From: Sarcophilus harrisii
Taxonomy: Eukaryota; Chordata; Mammalia; Dasyuromorphia; Dasyuridae
Direction: 5' to 3'
DNA: 64,000 nt
Assembly (NCBI RefSeq): GCF_902635505.1
Contig: NC_045427.1
Span: 57,996,539 to 58,060,538, forward strand
The notes beneath the pieces were generated by a model. The model searched no databases. It saw only the letters and a program-made list of their open reading frames with translations, and was not told where the DNA came from. Of the stretch, positions 34,701 through 45,995 are shown piece by piece. Position 1 is the stretch's first letter; each line of letters begins with the position of its first letter. The position numbers and the translations under genes were made by a program.

Positions 34701-35806
34701 AATTTACAAATTACAATATAAATTTACAAAATATTATTTTACAAATAAATTTACAAATTTACATATAAAATTACAAAAAATTTTACAGATTTTTACAAAT
34801 AGGTACAAATAAGTACCTAAGATATTCCAAGTCAGAGAATTTACCGTAGATTATGGTTAATCTAGAAGGTTTCATAGTCTAAGTCTTATTAAACTTTCTA
34901 CTCACAATCCCTTTTTGTGTGAGAAATTTTTACCCAGCCCCAGATATAAAAGTTTATAAAATAAGTATATAAGTATAACATTTACTGATAATAAATCATA
35001 ATTTCGTGACCCCCACATTCAGTTACAAGATCCCATATAGGATTGATCCACAGTTGAAGAAGCTGAGGCTTAGGAGATGAGTTCTGAGGACACAGATTAG
35101 TGGGAAAATGAAGGTAGTTGCTATCAAGGAGAACAAAGGGAGCAGAAGTTTCATGTGGGTTTGCGGTACGGTGAGGGGCCTGGGCTTGAGAGACAGGGGA
35201 GTTAGGTCCCAAGCAGGGCCAGTCTGGACCACGGGGTGTGGAGGCATCTAGAGCTGGCCTTGGAGGAAGATGGAAGCTATGGGGAACAAGAAGGTGAGGG
35301 TTTGGCATTTGGGAAGGGCAAATCTGGTGACCTGATAAACCAGAGGCTAGGGATGCGAGTATGAGACGGTGGTGGCTGCCCCAGGGGCAAACAGGAGAGG
35401 CAGCCCAGCAGAAAGAAAAGCAGTGAGCCCAGAGTCTGGACTCTGGATTCTGGGCCTGCCTTTCCGGAGCTGAGGCTAGAAACAAACCAGTTCCCTTCTT
35501 TCGGCCTCAGTCTCTCCTGAAACGAAGAGTTGGCCTAAGGAGCTCTCTCTAGTCTGTCCTTTGTGCTCCAGTGTGCTTTAGCTCTGGCAACCTCTGCTCG
35601 CAGCCCTCAGACCTCCAGGCCGGAGCTGCTCAGAAGCAGTGGGACTTGGCGACACTACCCCCCTGCACCCCCACCCCATGTCCCGGTCTCTGCTTGTGTC
35701 TTGTTCAGTGAACAAACAGCTTGCCGACAAGGAGCGGGTCGCGGCAGCTTTGGAGAATTCCCATTTACTGGAAGTTGTAAACCAGTGTCTGTCAGCTCGT
35801 TCCTAG
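28735..35806 (+). CDS. CIAO2B: CIAO2B (FAM96B/MIP18), five coding exons, 165 aa
   Basis: Coding exons are 28735-28882, 29212-29291, 33338-33463, 33730-33775 and 35709-35806 (498 bases with the stop). The product is a MIP18/DUF59-family protein. In the known family it joins CIAO1 and MMS19 in the cytosolic iron-sulfur assembly targeting complex, which passes Fe-S clusters to DNA polymerases, helicases and other apoproteins. The N-terminus is Gly/Ala-rich, then comes [16 protein letters not shown] (residues 13-28), the acidic stretch to [20 protein letters not shown], and the conserved core [20 protein letters not shown], whose reactive cysteine is residue 95 (93 in human). The end is [10 protein letters not shown]. 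Length is 165 against 163 in human. The start has a strong context (A at -3, G at +4). Introns 2-4 are ordinary GT-AG; intron 1 is AT-AC. All splice phases close exactly and no break is seen, so the gene looks functional. Confidence 0.96.
28883..29211 (+). other. CIAO2B: CIAO2B intron 1, U12-type AT-AC intron
   Basis: The intron starts ATATCTTC and ends GCGCAC. A branch-like TTCCTTCAC has its A at 29199, 12 bases before the end. These resemble the minor-spliceosome consensus (ATATCCTTT donor, TTCCTTRAC branch, AC end, short branch-to-acceptor spacing). Joining G at 28882 to AC at 29212 makes the aspartate codon of the invariant family text EIFDLIRSIND. No GT-AG pair nearby gives that text. 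The donor differs from consensus at two positions and the branch site at one. Confidence 0.8.
30225..31290 (+). repeat. MIR/THER1-type SINE split by an L1
   Basis: 'ggagtcaggatgccctgagttc', 'cctcagtttcctcttctat' and 'gggttattgtaaggattaaatgagg' run to 30379. The SINE tail 'gtaagctttacaaaacttgc' resumes after 31266. It lies in CIAO2B intron 2. Confidence 0.8.
30362..31266 (-). mobile_element. 5'-truncated L1 with apparent 3' transduction
   Basis: An 18-base duplication, AAATGAGGTACTATTTGT with one mismatch, lies at 30362-30379 and 31249-31266. On the - strand the L1 body (31248 to about 30540) carries ORF2-end text ([37 protein letters not shown]) and reaches its A-rich tail at about 30505-30545. 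About 100 bases of non-L1 sequence follow, then AATAAA (+ 30419-30424), then a second A-rich tail (T-rich on +, 30377-30404). The duplication encloses both parts. Confidence 0.85.
31290..32760 (-). mobile_element. Older L1, antisense, in CIAO2B intron 2
   Basis: On the - strand the text follows L1 ORF2 and 3' UTR: an IYKKSQ-like segment, [13 protein letters not shown]-like text (about 32090), an [12 protein letters not shown] segment (about 31600), and a 3' UTR ending at the T-run near 31295. Many substitutions and indels make it much older than the L1 next to it. Confidence 0.75.
32775..32915 (+). mobile_element. Very short L1 stump with 14-bp perfect target duplication
   Basis: AATAAGATTCTTGG occurs at 32775-32788 and 32902-32915. 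The 113 bases between them are only the last part of an L1 3' UTR ('ggaacaaaagattttgcaat', 'aataaaaagctataata') and tail. Confidence 0.9.
34640..34805. repeat. CIAO2B: AT-rich tandem repeat (ATTTACAAA)n in CIAO2B intron 4
   Basis: Imperfect units around AAATTTACAAAT repeat about fourteen times with variable spacing. The rest of intron 4 (33776-34639 and 35064-35708) and intron 3 show no exon or named repeat apart from the hAT-like relic. Confidence 0.85.
34887..35063 (+). mobile_element. hAT-like non-autonomous DNA transposon, shortened copy
   Basis: It shares 'tgagaaatttttaccc', 'aacatttactgataataaatcat' and 'gacccccacattcagttac' with the copies at 39655 and 58888. The middle is missing. 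Confidence 0.6.
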
Positions 35807-37970
35807 CTCTCAGGAGAGAAGCCACCTCCTGAGGATCCTGCAGCTCTCACCAGTCCATATGTGTTCTTTCTGCCTTCTACTTCCCCCACTTGTCACTCAC
35901 ACCCCGATGTGTCTGAGGAAAACTGAACCCGGGAAAAACTGCCCACTGCAACCACTTGACAATGGCTGTCTGGGTGGGCACAGGGGGATCCAAGTAAATG
36001 AGTTATGTCACTGAAGAGGACACTGGAAATATTTTAATAAACTTTAACTTATACTTCACTGACACAAAAGGTTCCTTACCCCTGTGTTTTCTGAGGAGTT
36101 CTCAGGGTCAGGGCAAGGCAACTTCTGACCCCTCATCCCTTGGCCTTCCAGCAGAGCTGGAGGGGGAGCAGCAGGGAGATCCCCGAAGACCTGTGCAGCA
36201 GCCTCAGAAGGACGTGGTGGGAGGAGACTGGCAAGTGTAGGCCAATGGCTGAGTTAGTCACTGGAAACCTGAGGGACGTGGGTGCCGGGAGCTTGCTGCT
36301 GGACTTGGAACCAATCCTTATGCCTGGAGCCCCTGGCCTGAGATGGACAGCAGCCGCTCATCTCTGACTGGCTGGCTTCCCTGGAGAGAAATTGTCACTC
36401 AGGACCCCCTAAGATCATGCAGATAACTCAAACATTATGCTTTAACATTCTTCAAGTCTGTGTGGCAGAATCAGGAGAGCCAGCCTTAAAAGACCTGGGT
36501 TCAGATCCTACCACCAGCATATTGGGTATAGCCCTGGGCCAATCAATAGTAAACATAAGCACCTACTATGTGCTGGGCCATGCTATACACTAGAGAAGTC
36601 AGCCAATTCCCTCACAGTCACCGTCTCTGTAGGTAAGTGAGGGGTGGGTCAGGCATGAAGAAAAAGCAAAGTGAGTGCCATTTGGCCACAGGGGATGACC
36701 AGATACTGTCCTGGGCCCCTCCTAAAGTAGAGGCCGACAAGTGCTTGGCTCTGCAGGGCAGAGGCACAAGCTCTCAGGAGCGGGGGCATCTCCTGCACTG
36801 GGGCAACAGGACAGGCTCCAAGCCCTTTGGAGGGCATTCTCTACCCCAATAAAAACACCGGCTTAGTCTAGAATTGAAAGAAATCCCTCCTGGCTCTGAT
36901 ACCCGGTGTTCCCTTTGGTCTGGGGTCCTAAGAAAACACACTTGATAAAAGTTCAGAGTTTGGCTCAGGTTTACACGTGGAGCAGCCAGAGAATAGTCAA
37001 GTGTCTGGTTTCCAAAGTGTGTGCCATAGGTGGCAGTTCATGCTGCACTCGGTGGGGCACGACAGAGTCACGCAAGTGCTGTTTGATGTACTGGCTGTGT
37101 GAACACAGGCAATCACTTCCTCTCTCTGTGCCCTGGGCCCAGATCTAGATGACTGGCATGTGTGCTGTGAGGACACGGTACTGCACACTCTGTTTTGGGC
37201 CGGCTAAGATAGTGAAATCAGTGACATGGCCTCCGGGAATTTATAGTTCAATGGGACAACAGTGGTGTCAAAAAATAGAAACGGGCAGGGCTTCAGACCC
37301 CACACAGTAACATGTTTTACTGTGCTTTTACTCACTTTGTATTATGTTTCCTAATCATGTTTTAATCTGGTTCCAGCCCCACGTGGAAGGGTTATGGGCC
37401 ATGTGTTTGACATCCTCCATGTACAGATAAATATAATGCAAAGTAAAGTGTAAAGGACAGGACAAAGAATAGGAAAGACAAAATCTGAAACCAAGTTTGA
37501 GCAGAGAGGGAGGATTGGAAGGGTTTCCTGGAAGGGTTGGCTTCTGAATGGCCCCACATTGGATGCCACAGATGGAAATAGGGGCTTGGAAACAGGAGCT
37601 TTCCAAAAGAAGGGCATGGTTATGGCCAAGCTTGGAGATGAAGCAGGAAGATCCCACACATGACCTAAGTAGGACAGGGTAGCTACAAGGACTCCTGGCA
37701 GATCATGTCCCTTCTCTACGACCTGTGTCTGCTTCTCAGTCCACAAAATGGGGTTGGACTAGATTATATCTACAATTCTTTCCAATTCTAAAATGCCACA
37801 ATTCAGTCTAGTGTGACAAAGGATCAAGAAGGTGGCTGACCCCCAAATTGAAGTAATCTGAGAAGTCACCAGATAGGCTTGCTGTATAACTGTGGGCAAA
37901 TCCTTTAATTTCTTTGATCTTCAGTTTCCTTATGTATTAAATGAGAAAGGAAGGAAAAAAACATTAAGCA
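35807..37970. other. Intergenic, MIR scraps and unassigned
   Basis: After the CIAO2B poly(A) signal there is no gene. MIR-like text appears at about 36470-36600 ('aaaagacctgggttcagatcc', 'cctactatgtgctgggcc'), and a SINE/L3-tail-like 'ggttggactagattatatct' at 37752. Confidence 0.5.
36036..36041 (+). terminator. CIAO2B: Likely CIAO2B poly(A) signal
   Basis: AATAAA, about 230 bases after the stop codon, is the first canonical signal downstream of the CIAO2B coding end. It implies a 3' UTR of roughly 250 bases. Assignment rests on position only. Confidence 0.55.
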
Positions 37971-37974
37971 TTTA

Positions 37975-38185
37975 CTGGATGGCATGGTGGACAGTGCTGG
38001 GCCTGGACTCAGAAAGACTGAGTTCAAACCCAGTCTTAGGCTCTTACTAGCAGCTTGACATTGGGCTTCAAGTTGCTTCCGTTTCCTTATCTGTAAAATG
38101 AGCTGGAGAAAGAAATGACAAATCATTGCAATATCTTTGCTAAGAAAACCCCATATGGAGATGATGATTGAACAGCAACATGTGC
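37975..38185 (+). repeat. Marsupial tRNA-SINE (MAR1-like)
   Basis: Head 'gatggcatggtggacagtgc', middle 'ccttatctgtaaaatgagct', tail 'tttgctaagaaaaccccata' and AACAGCAAC end. Confidence 0.85.
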
Positions 38186-38890
38186 CAAAACTGGGGATAG
38201 AAATATCAAATAATAATAATATAATCCCAGCTCACAGGAAGCTTATATTCAAATGTAGAAAGACATGACATAGGAACCATGGGAGGGGAGGGGAAGATGT
38301 CTAGCACAGGGACACCATTTTGAGGGAGTTCAGAAAGTTGGGAATGAGACCAGGAGATAAATGAAGTCAGGTTGGCTTGGATCCTTCACAAAATAGAGGC
38401 TCCAAAAAACTAATCAGTGGGAAAAGGGGAAAGAGGCTTTGTGGAGCAAGGTACAGGGGTGGAAGTATGTTCTAGAATCAGAAGGGCTGGGAAAGGATGA
38501 GAAAGCAATAGAAACATGATGTGAATGGGGATGACAGTACTAGTAATACCTGCCTCATAGCGGGTGTCATGAAGGGAAGCATTTTGTAAACCTTAATGGA
38601 ATGTCTGTAAGCTGTTACTATTATTATAACAGTCTGTCTCATCCTTCATCACATTTGCTACGTTGCTTTCATCATATGTTATTTTAACTCCTTGACTTAA
38701 TTAGGGTGGGTCCCCAAAGATGCTACAAATTTATGATTTGAAATCACATATTTGAGCTTTTATTAGTAAAAGACAGTATAGTGCTTTAATATTTGCAGAT
38801 TTTATACATTTACAGTTACACATTCTCTCTTGAATTTTTATTCAAGTTAATATAACTTGAGTTAAATGCCCCCCAAGTTAAATGCTGGAG
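38186..38890. other. Unassigned
   Basis: No gene or clear repeat. Confidence 0.4.
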
Positions 38891-38891
38891 A

Positions 38892-39257
38892 TAGTTGTTC
38901 AGTCATTTCGATTTTGCCCGACTCTGACACCATTTGGGGTTTTCTTATTAAAGACAGTGAAGTGGTTTGACATTTCCTTCTACTATCCATTTTACAGATG
39001 AGAAAATTGAGGCAAACAGGAATAATGGCTTGCCTAGGGTCACCCAGTAAATTTCCGAGGCCAGATTTGAGCTCTTACTGAGTCTTACTGACTCCAAATT
39101 CAAGGTTCTATCCAGTGTACCACCTAGCTGCCCGATACAGACCCATTTCATGACTGAAGAACTCAGACTCAAAGTTTAAATGACTTTGTAACTATGAGGT
39201 AGAATTCAAATTCAGATCTTCCTGACTCAGGCCAAGCATTCTACCTAGCTGTCCCAC
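38892..39257 (-). repeat. Two antisense marsupial SINEs in a row
   Basis: A full MAR1-like copy (38892-39135: 'gtttgacatttccttctact', 'tccagtgtaccacctagctg') is followed by a head fragment (39140-39257) ending 'ctacctagctgtccca'. Confidence 0.85.
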
Positions 39258-39654
39258 AGGAGAAAAAAGAAATAATTAACTGAGAGGCTGTAGAATTTAG
39301 AGGAACTGGAAAAGAATTCCAGTAAAAGATGGGATTTTAAGTTGAGATTTAGAGGAAGCCAGGGGAGAGGGTAAGCATGATAGGAATGGCAGGGCAGCCT
39401 TTGATTTGACTTAAGGACAACACTTAAGGACAGAAGCTGTCCTAAACCAGGACAGGATGTGTCTGGAGCTAAGGTGACCCCCGCTGCACATCTTCAGCTG
39501 AAACCGAACAGCTACCTCAGCCTAACACTATGACAGCTATGTGCCTATGGTCCCACCTTGGGGGTGCAAAGACAATAAAAAGTTTGGGAGGGGGTTACAT
39601 TCTATTGGAAAGAGGTGACATAAATATGTATGTGATCATTTGAGGAAATACAGA

Positions 39655-39985
39655 GCAGGGCTTCTTAAATTTTTTTTCTCTCATGACCACTTTTTGCCCA
39701 AGAAATTTTTATGTGACCCCATATATAAAATAGGTATACTAATCAAACATTTACTGATAATCATTAAGAAATTTACTTTAGAACAATTTTTTGTTATACA
39801 TATAATTTTACCATTTAAGAAAGACAAAAGCAAATTTGCATTCTAATGAGATGGATGTATTTGTTTATTTTTATCTAAAGAATTAAATCTTGGGGGAATA
39901 AGTTGTTACCTTTTACTGCTGCCAAATTTTTCCAGACCCCCACATTCAGTTACCCACACTTTTTGAAGCTTTGTGGTAGAACATT
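39655..39985 (+). mobile_element. hAT-like non-autonomous DNA transposon
   Basis: It runs from 'gggcttcttaaat' to 'ttttgaagctttgtgg', with 'atgtgaccccatatataaaatagg' and 'ttgcattctaatgagatgg' inside. It is the same family as 58888-59240, in opposite orientation. Confidence 0.65.
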
Positions 39986-40642
39986 AATACTTAGGAGGCC
40001 CCAGGAAGGCTTTACAAAGCAGGTGGTCTATGAGCTGTCTTAAGGAAAGTTAGTAATTCTAAGGGGAGAAATTGGAGATGGGGCCGGGGGTGCAGTCCAG
40101 GTCTCAGGCATTGTCTGCAAAAGTGTAATGAAGAAGATTGAATGTCAGGCATGAAGACTAATTGCAAACAGGTCAGTCTGGCTAGAAGGTAGAGTTTATG
40201 AAAAAGACCAATTTGGAATGAGGCTAGAAAGACCACCTTGTGAATTAAATGCCCAACTGGGAAATTTGCATTTTATTCCAAAGTCAAAAAGGGGTCTCTT
40301 GGAGTGGCTTCTTGAATTTGAGTGTGATAAGATTGGGTGTGCTTTAGGAAGCTTACTTGGGCTACTTAGGTGAAGAACAAATAGGAGGGGGAAAAACCTA
40401 AAAAGAGAAGTGACCAATTAGAAAATGAAAGATGAAAGAAGAGGAAGGAAAATGCTATTTGTATCCAGAGAAAGAATAGATAGATAGATGGATGGATAGA
40501 TGGATAGTAAAATGCATATATATACACAAAGGACCACCTCCTTTGTAAATATATACATACATATTTGTATCTAATAATCATCTGGGCAGGGCAGGGAAAG
40601 AAGAAAATTTTGGAACTTAATTTTATTTAAAATGAATCTTTA

Positions 40643-41203
40643 GCTGGATAAATTATGGTATATGAATGTTATAGAATATTATGAGAAACGACCATCAGGA
40701 TGATTTCAGAGAGGCTTGGAGAGACTTACATGAATTGATGCTAAGTGAAATGAGCAGAACCGACAACGACAAGATTATTTCTGATGGATGTGGCTCTCTT
40801 CAACAATGAGATGATTCAAACCAGTTCCAAATGTTCAGTGATGAAGAGAGCTCCTACACCCAGAGAGAGGACTGTGGGAACTGAGTGTGGACCACAACAT
40901 AGCATTTTCACTCTTTCTGTTGTTGTTTGCTTGCATTATATTTTCTTTCTAGGTTTTTTTCTTTCTTAATCCGATTTTTCTTGTGCAGCAAGATAACTGT
41001 ATAAATATGTATACATATATTGGATTTAACATATTTAACATGAATTGGATTACCTACCATCTAGAGGAGGGAGGAGGGAGAAGGAAGGGAAATTTTGGAA
41101 CAGAAGATTTTGCAAGGGTCAATGTTGAAAAATTATCCATGCATTTGTTTGTAAATAAAAAGCTTTAATAAAATAAAAATTTCAAAAATAAAATGAATGT
41201 TTA
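40643..41203 (+). mobile_element. 5'-truncated older L1 with target duplication
   Basis: A 14-base duplication AAAATGAATNTTTA (one mismatch) lies at 40629-40642 and 41190-41203. The body holds the last ORF2 codons and a 3' UTR ending 'ttgtttgtaaataaaaagct'. It is a different subfamily from the 24005 copy. Confidence 0.85.
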
Positions 41204-41449
41204 AAATTATTTTTACATGTAATTGGAAAAAACAAAATGCTACTTACTAAAAAAAAAGTTGTACATAATAAATGTGCAGTTTTTTCTCTTCTACTTTGTT
41301 ATGGAAATGCTTGCTTTATTTTTTAAGTTCAAAATTGAAAAAATAAATATATAAAATTATTAATTTACAAAAATAAAACAATAATTTAAAATTAATTTTT
41401 AAAAAAATTTAAAGGGTTTAATCATATTAACAATATGGTTAAATAAATA

Positions 41450-41965
41450 AACTGATGGTTCCCTATCACCTTCAGAATCAAATATAAAATCCTTTGGCAT
41501 TCAGAGCACTTCATAACCTACCACCCTCCTACAGACAGACATACCTTTCAGGTTTTCTTCCTTATTCTTTTATCCTATTTCTATACAATGTAACGACCAT
41601 GGCCTTCAGCTGTTCTTCAACAAGACAGTTCATTTCTCAGCTTTAAGCATTTTCTCTGCTTCTACTCCAAGGTTAGAATGTTCTTCTTTTTCAACAATGC
41701 TTTCACTTTGTGGCTCCTTCAAGTCTCAACTAAAGATAGGAATCCTCTATAGAAACCTTCCTCAACCCTTCTTAATTTAGTGCCTTCACTCTGAATCATT
41801 TCCTATTTTTCCTATATGTAGTATATATTTGTTTGCTTATTGTCTTCTCTGCTAGATTGTGAGCTCCTTGAGGGCAGGATCTATTTTTTGCCTTTTTTTG
41901 TATCACTCATGCACACAATTAGTACAGTGTCTTTCTCAGTAGTCATTTAACATGTTTATTGACTA
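41450..41965 (+). mobile_element. L2 LINE 3' end
   Basis: 'ggttccctatcaccttcagaatc', 'gtgagctccttgagggcagg' and 'ttagtacagtgtctttctca' are L2 3' UTR landmarks. Confidence 0.85.
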
Positions 41966-42629
41966 ACAGAGAAGGGTACAGATGTAAATTATCTTATGAA
42001 AGTGGAATTGACAAGATCTTCTTTGGGGCATAACGATAAAGGACAAGGAAGAGTTCAGAATTTCAAATTTAGGAGTCAAATAATGAATGGTGGTGATGTC
42101 AAATAGAAATAGAGAAATTTTTTGAGGGATGGATTTGGGAAAAAAAATTTAGTTATGTTTTGGAAATGCTGGATTTGAGAGGCTTTTAGAACGGCTAGTT
42201 GAAAATGTCCCACAGGCAGACTCTGATCTGAGACCAGATCTCAGGAGATCTAGGCCTGAAGCTGTAAATTGCAGAGATACTTGGTTAGAGATGTATTCAA
42301 GAGAGCTGATGAGATCACCAAGAGAGAAGGGTACAAAGAGAAAAGAATGAAGACCATTCTACAGAAATAAAAGACCACTAGAAATAAATAGGAGCGTCAG
42401 CTTGTATTATAGCCAAGAATTAAAAGGGAGGCTCTCCTCCTTCACTTCTCCGCTGAAACCAAGACTCCGGAAGGCCTCCAGAAAAGTAGCCGAGCCCCAA
42501 GCAAAGGAGATAGGACTTTGAAGAAGATAATAAAGGATTTGGACTTTAACACCTGGCTGCACTTGTGATGATTGCTGAACTGAAACGAAGGCTGCTCCCA
42601 GAGACCCCCCCAAGAAAATCCGAATCAGA
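41966..42629 (+). repeat. Ancient repeat then LTR-like fragment
   Basis: 41966-42390 belongs to the unnamed ancient repeat ('gatgagatcaccaagagaga'). 42390-42629 resembles the R/U5 end of an LTR ('aataaaggatttggacttta', 'cacctggctgcacttgtg'). Family and boundaries are uncertain. Confidence 0.4.
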
Positions 42630-42923
42630 GAAGGAAGGAAGGAAGGGAGGGAGGGAGGGAGGGAAGGAGAAAGGAAGGGAAGGGAAGGAGGGAGGGAGCG
42701 AGGAAGGAAGGAAGGAAGGCTTTAAATATACCTAAAAGCAGAAGGAGACACAAACAGGGAAGTTTTGTTACAATTGTATAAATTTAATATATACTTTTTA
42801 GGAAGCTATATAGCACAAATTCAATTTCATATATACTCTTTTCTCTTTGTTTAATGTTATATTGTTGAATCTTCCCCCTCCTCCCCCCCGGGTCTTTTTT
42901 TTTTTAATCTTTAAAGGAGAGAG

Positions 42924-42981
<58 letters not shown>
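42630..42981. repeat. (GGAA)n and (GA)n microsatellites
   Basis: GGAA/GGGA at 42630-42720 and an almost pure GA run at 42917-42981, separated by AT-rich sequence. Confidence 0.95.
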
Positions 42982-42984
<3 letters not shown>

Positions 42985-43336
42985 CTTTCACAATCAGGTT
43001 GGGAATGGGATGGGGAGAATATTCAGCGCTCCAAAGCAAACTCTGAAGCGGCGCTCAGATGAGGGAAGAGAAAATCCAGGTGAAGGGCATAGTTAAGTGT
43101 GTTTGGTGCCCAGTGAGGTCAAGAAAGATGAGAACTTTCAAAGTTTTATTTTAATAGAGATTCCTATTCCAATTCTGGCCTCTGGGTGTCCCCCTGGGAT
43201 CCTTGTGGGATTGAGATCCTGTGAGTTACAGGCCAGCAGGTGGCGAGAGAGATTTGAGAGACATAACGGTCCTTCCCCAGTCCCATCCCTTACTCCCAGG
43301 GGGCTGTAGAAAAAGCAGCAGGAATAATGGTAACTC

Positions 43337-43516
43337 TTGCTTCAGGAACTCCCCCAAGCGGAGCATTCCCTGGCTTCCATAGCAGGCCTGTACCTCAGCC
43401 ATCCCAAACAGAAGCTGATGTTGCAGCACTCCAGGGAGGAAGTTGCCCACTACAGTTACCTGGTCCAGTCTTACTGTCAGGAGCCCGAATCTCTGGCCTG
43501 GAGGGTATTCCACTGT
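43337..43516 (+). other. Unexplained open stretch, possible orphan exon
   Basis: After TTGCTTCAG at 43337-43345 a frame reads ELPQAEHSLASIAGLYLSH and on through SREEVAHYSYLVQSYCQEP without a stop to 43609. Amino-acid usage looks protein-like. However, two other frames are also open, the acceptor tract is poor and no family was recognised. It may be chance in a GC-richer patch. Confidence 0.2.
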
Positions 43517-43609
43517 ATCATGAGACCTGAGGGGATGGAAGGCCCGGGCAGGCACTTCCTGAGCAGGGGTACACACCCAGAAGATCTGGCCGATCCTTGG
43601 GGGCACTAG

Positions 43610-44096
43610 AACATAGAAGGCTAGCACTAGGAGATCCCTTAGAACATAGACTGTCAGAATTAAAAGGGTCCTCAGAGACTCTAGTCCAACCTTCAAAGGG
43701 AAACGGGCCAGAGTGGGTGTTGCTCGGGCAAATATCCATGTGAGCATTTGGGAACAATGAGCCCTTGGGGGCTACCTGGGTGCCAACTGGAAGTATCATC
43801 ACCATCACCCAACTCTCTGAACAACCATTTTAATGTTACTATTTCTGGGGCCCTACTAATAGGGAAGTCCTGCCAATAGCCCTGGCAAAAATCCTAATTT
43901 CCAAAACTAAAAAAAGGAAACTTTTTGTGTTATAAAAAAGTCCTGCACAAAAGGAGCATTTATAGCCATTCCTCTACACACACACACCCTCCCTAGTTAA
44001 ATCTACTTTTTTTCCAGGTCCTATTGCTTCCAGAAAGTAACCCTCCAGCCCACAAAGACTTCACCCCATTAATTTCAAATTAGTTTCTTATATCAA
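43610..44096. other. Unassigned, with a MIR-like scrap
   Basis: 'cctcagagactctagtccaacc' at about 43670 is a repeat tail. Nothing else was recognised. Confidence 0.4.
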
Positions 44097-44321
44097 TGAG
44101 TAGCTAGGTAGCACAATGGATAGAGCACAGGAGTCAAAAAAGAACTGAGTTCAAATCTGTGCTCAGACCTGAACAAGTCACTGAACTTTGTTTGCCTCAG
44201 TTTCCTCATTTACAAAATGATCTGGAGAAGGGAATGGCAAACGGCTCCAGTATCTTTGCCAAGAAAGCCCCAAATGGGGTCATGAAGAGTTGGACATGAC
44301 TGAAACAACTGAATAACAACA
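44097..44321 (+). repeat. Marsupial tRNA-SINE (MAR1-like), full length
   Basis: Head 'gtagctaggtagcacaatgg', middle 'cctcatttacaaaatgatct', tail 'ggggtcatgaagagttggac' ending AACAACA. A shorter MIR-like unit follows at 44410-44550. Confidence 0.9.
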
Positions 44322-44760
44322 TTATGTCAGTCTTTCATAGGAAATCAGAGCTGGAAGGGACTTTAGAATGTAGACTATTACATATAGCTGGAAGGAATTT
44401 TAGAAGTTCTTGTGCAACAGAAGGGGGCATTTTATTTGGAGCTAGACACTTTGGGTTCAAATACTGGCTTTTGCCACTGTGTGACTTTGAGTTAATTATT
44501 TCCCTTCCTGAGATCTCTTCTAGCTAAATTTATGATCCTATAAGTGATTAAACAGATTATGGTATCTGAATGTATGTAATAGAATAGTACTGAGCTCGAA
44601 GAAATAACAGCTATGAAGGAGTCAGAAAAGTATGGTAAGACTTCCACAAACTGATATAGAGTGAAGTAAGCAGAACCAGAAGAAATGTACATATAGTTGC
44701 ATAACCCTATACATATACCTGTGTGTATGTATATATAATCACCATAACAATCAAAATAGA

Positions 44761-44990
44761 AGTAGCTAGATGGCACAGTGGATAGAGAGCTGAACTGGAA
44801 TGAAAAAGTTCAAATCCTGAGATGTTTACCAACTATACAAATGTGGTCTAATCATTTGCTTTTTTCATCCTCCATAAAATGAAGATAATAACAGTACCTA
44901 TTTCCCAGAATTGTTGTGAGAATCAAATTAGCTATTGTAAAGTACTTTGCAGACCTTAAAGCACCATATGTTTGCTAACTCTGATTATTA
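44761..44990 (+). repeat. SINE with tRNA head and MIR-type tail
   Basis: 'gatggcacagtggatagaga' head, 'tcctccataaaatgaagat' middle, 'gtaaagtactttgcagacct' tail. Confidence 0.8.
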
Positions 44991-45838
44991 AATGGGGAAA
45001 ATGCAAAAGTGAATGTTATATAATTATAGTGAACAAGTTTAACCTCATTGGGGAAGTATTAAAGACTTTGTACTTCTTCCCTCAATTTCCAAAAATGGAA
45101 AAGACTGGATGTGAAATATCAGATTCAGATGATGTGTTGATTGGTTTTATTCTTTGTAACAAGGGATTACTCAATGGGTAGGGTGGGGGAGATGGATATA
45201 TTTTTGAAATGAAGATGATATAAAAATAAACTAAAAATTTAAGAGAATTGCTTTGTAAACTGATATAAATGGAAGCATTAATTATTATCTAGTTTCCACA
45301 CTATTATATATAAGGAAACAGGTTCGGGGATATGCCCAAGCCTCCGCTTCTGGTAAGTGATAAATTGGACCTAGGAAGCAGATATCCTGGATCCCTAAGC
45401 TGTTATTTCCATTTCACTAGCCTGCCTACTTTTACCCCAGACAAATGCAGGGCAGCCAAGGGATGCTTAGACTGTCACACTCATAAGGCCCTGACTCATT
45501 CTGAGAAAGTCAGTGTCATCATCTGGCCCCATGACACCTGGCCTTGCGCATCCCTCCCTGCCTGGCCCTGGACTCATGCTGTCCATCACATATCACTAAG
45601 CTTTCCCATCCCTCTTCTCAATCACGTTTTTATTCACTTCCTGGGGCACTCGACAACTATTATTAGGATCCACTTTTACCAGGCATATGCTAGTTGTGCG
45701 ATCTTGGACAAGTCACTCAATCCTATTGCCTGAACAAACAAACAAAAAACAAAACCAGAACATGAGATATGGTCATTGACAGGAAAGGGGAAACCTTACA
45801 GATCCCCTAGTCCAACCTCTTCATTTTATAAGTGAAAC

Positions 45839-45995
45839 AACTGAGCCTCGGGGGAAGCTAGGTGGGGTAGTGGATAGATCACCAGCCCTGAAGCCCTGAG
45901 TTCAAATCTGATTTTAGACACTTAACACTTCCTAGCTGTGTGACCCTGGGCAAGTCACTTAACCGCAATTGCCTCAGGAAGAAAAAAACTGAGCC
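45839..45995 (+). repeat. Young tRNA-SINE with 9-bp target duplication
   Basis: AACTGAGCC at 45839-45847 and 45987-45995 flank a SINE with 'taggtggggtagtggatagat', 'ctagctgtgtgaccctgggc' and 'cgcaattgcctcagg'. It sits inside an older repeat ('agatcccctagtccaacctc'). Confidence 0.85.

Noticed and set aside
34982-35485. 167-residue open frame on the - strand
   Set aside because: It lies in CIAO2B intron 4, overlaps a hAT-like relic at one end, is Pro/Ser-rich by composition and shows no domain.
44097-44175. tRNA gene
   Set aside because: It is the tRNA-derived head of a SINE with the SINE body and tail attached; similar heads occur many times.
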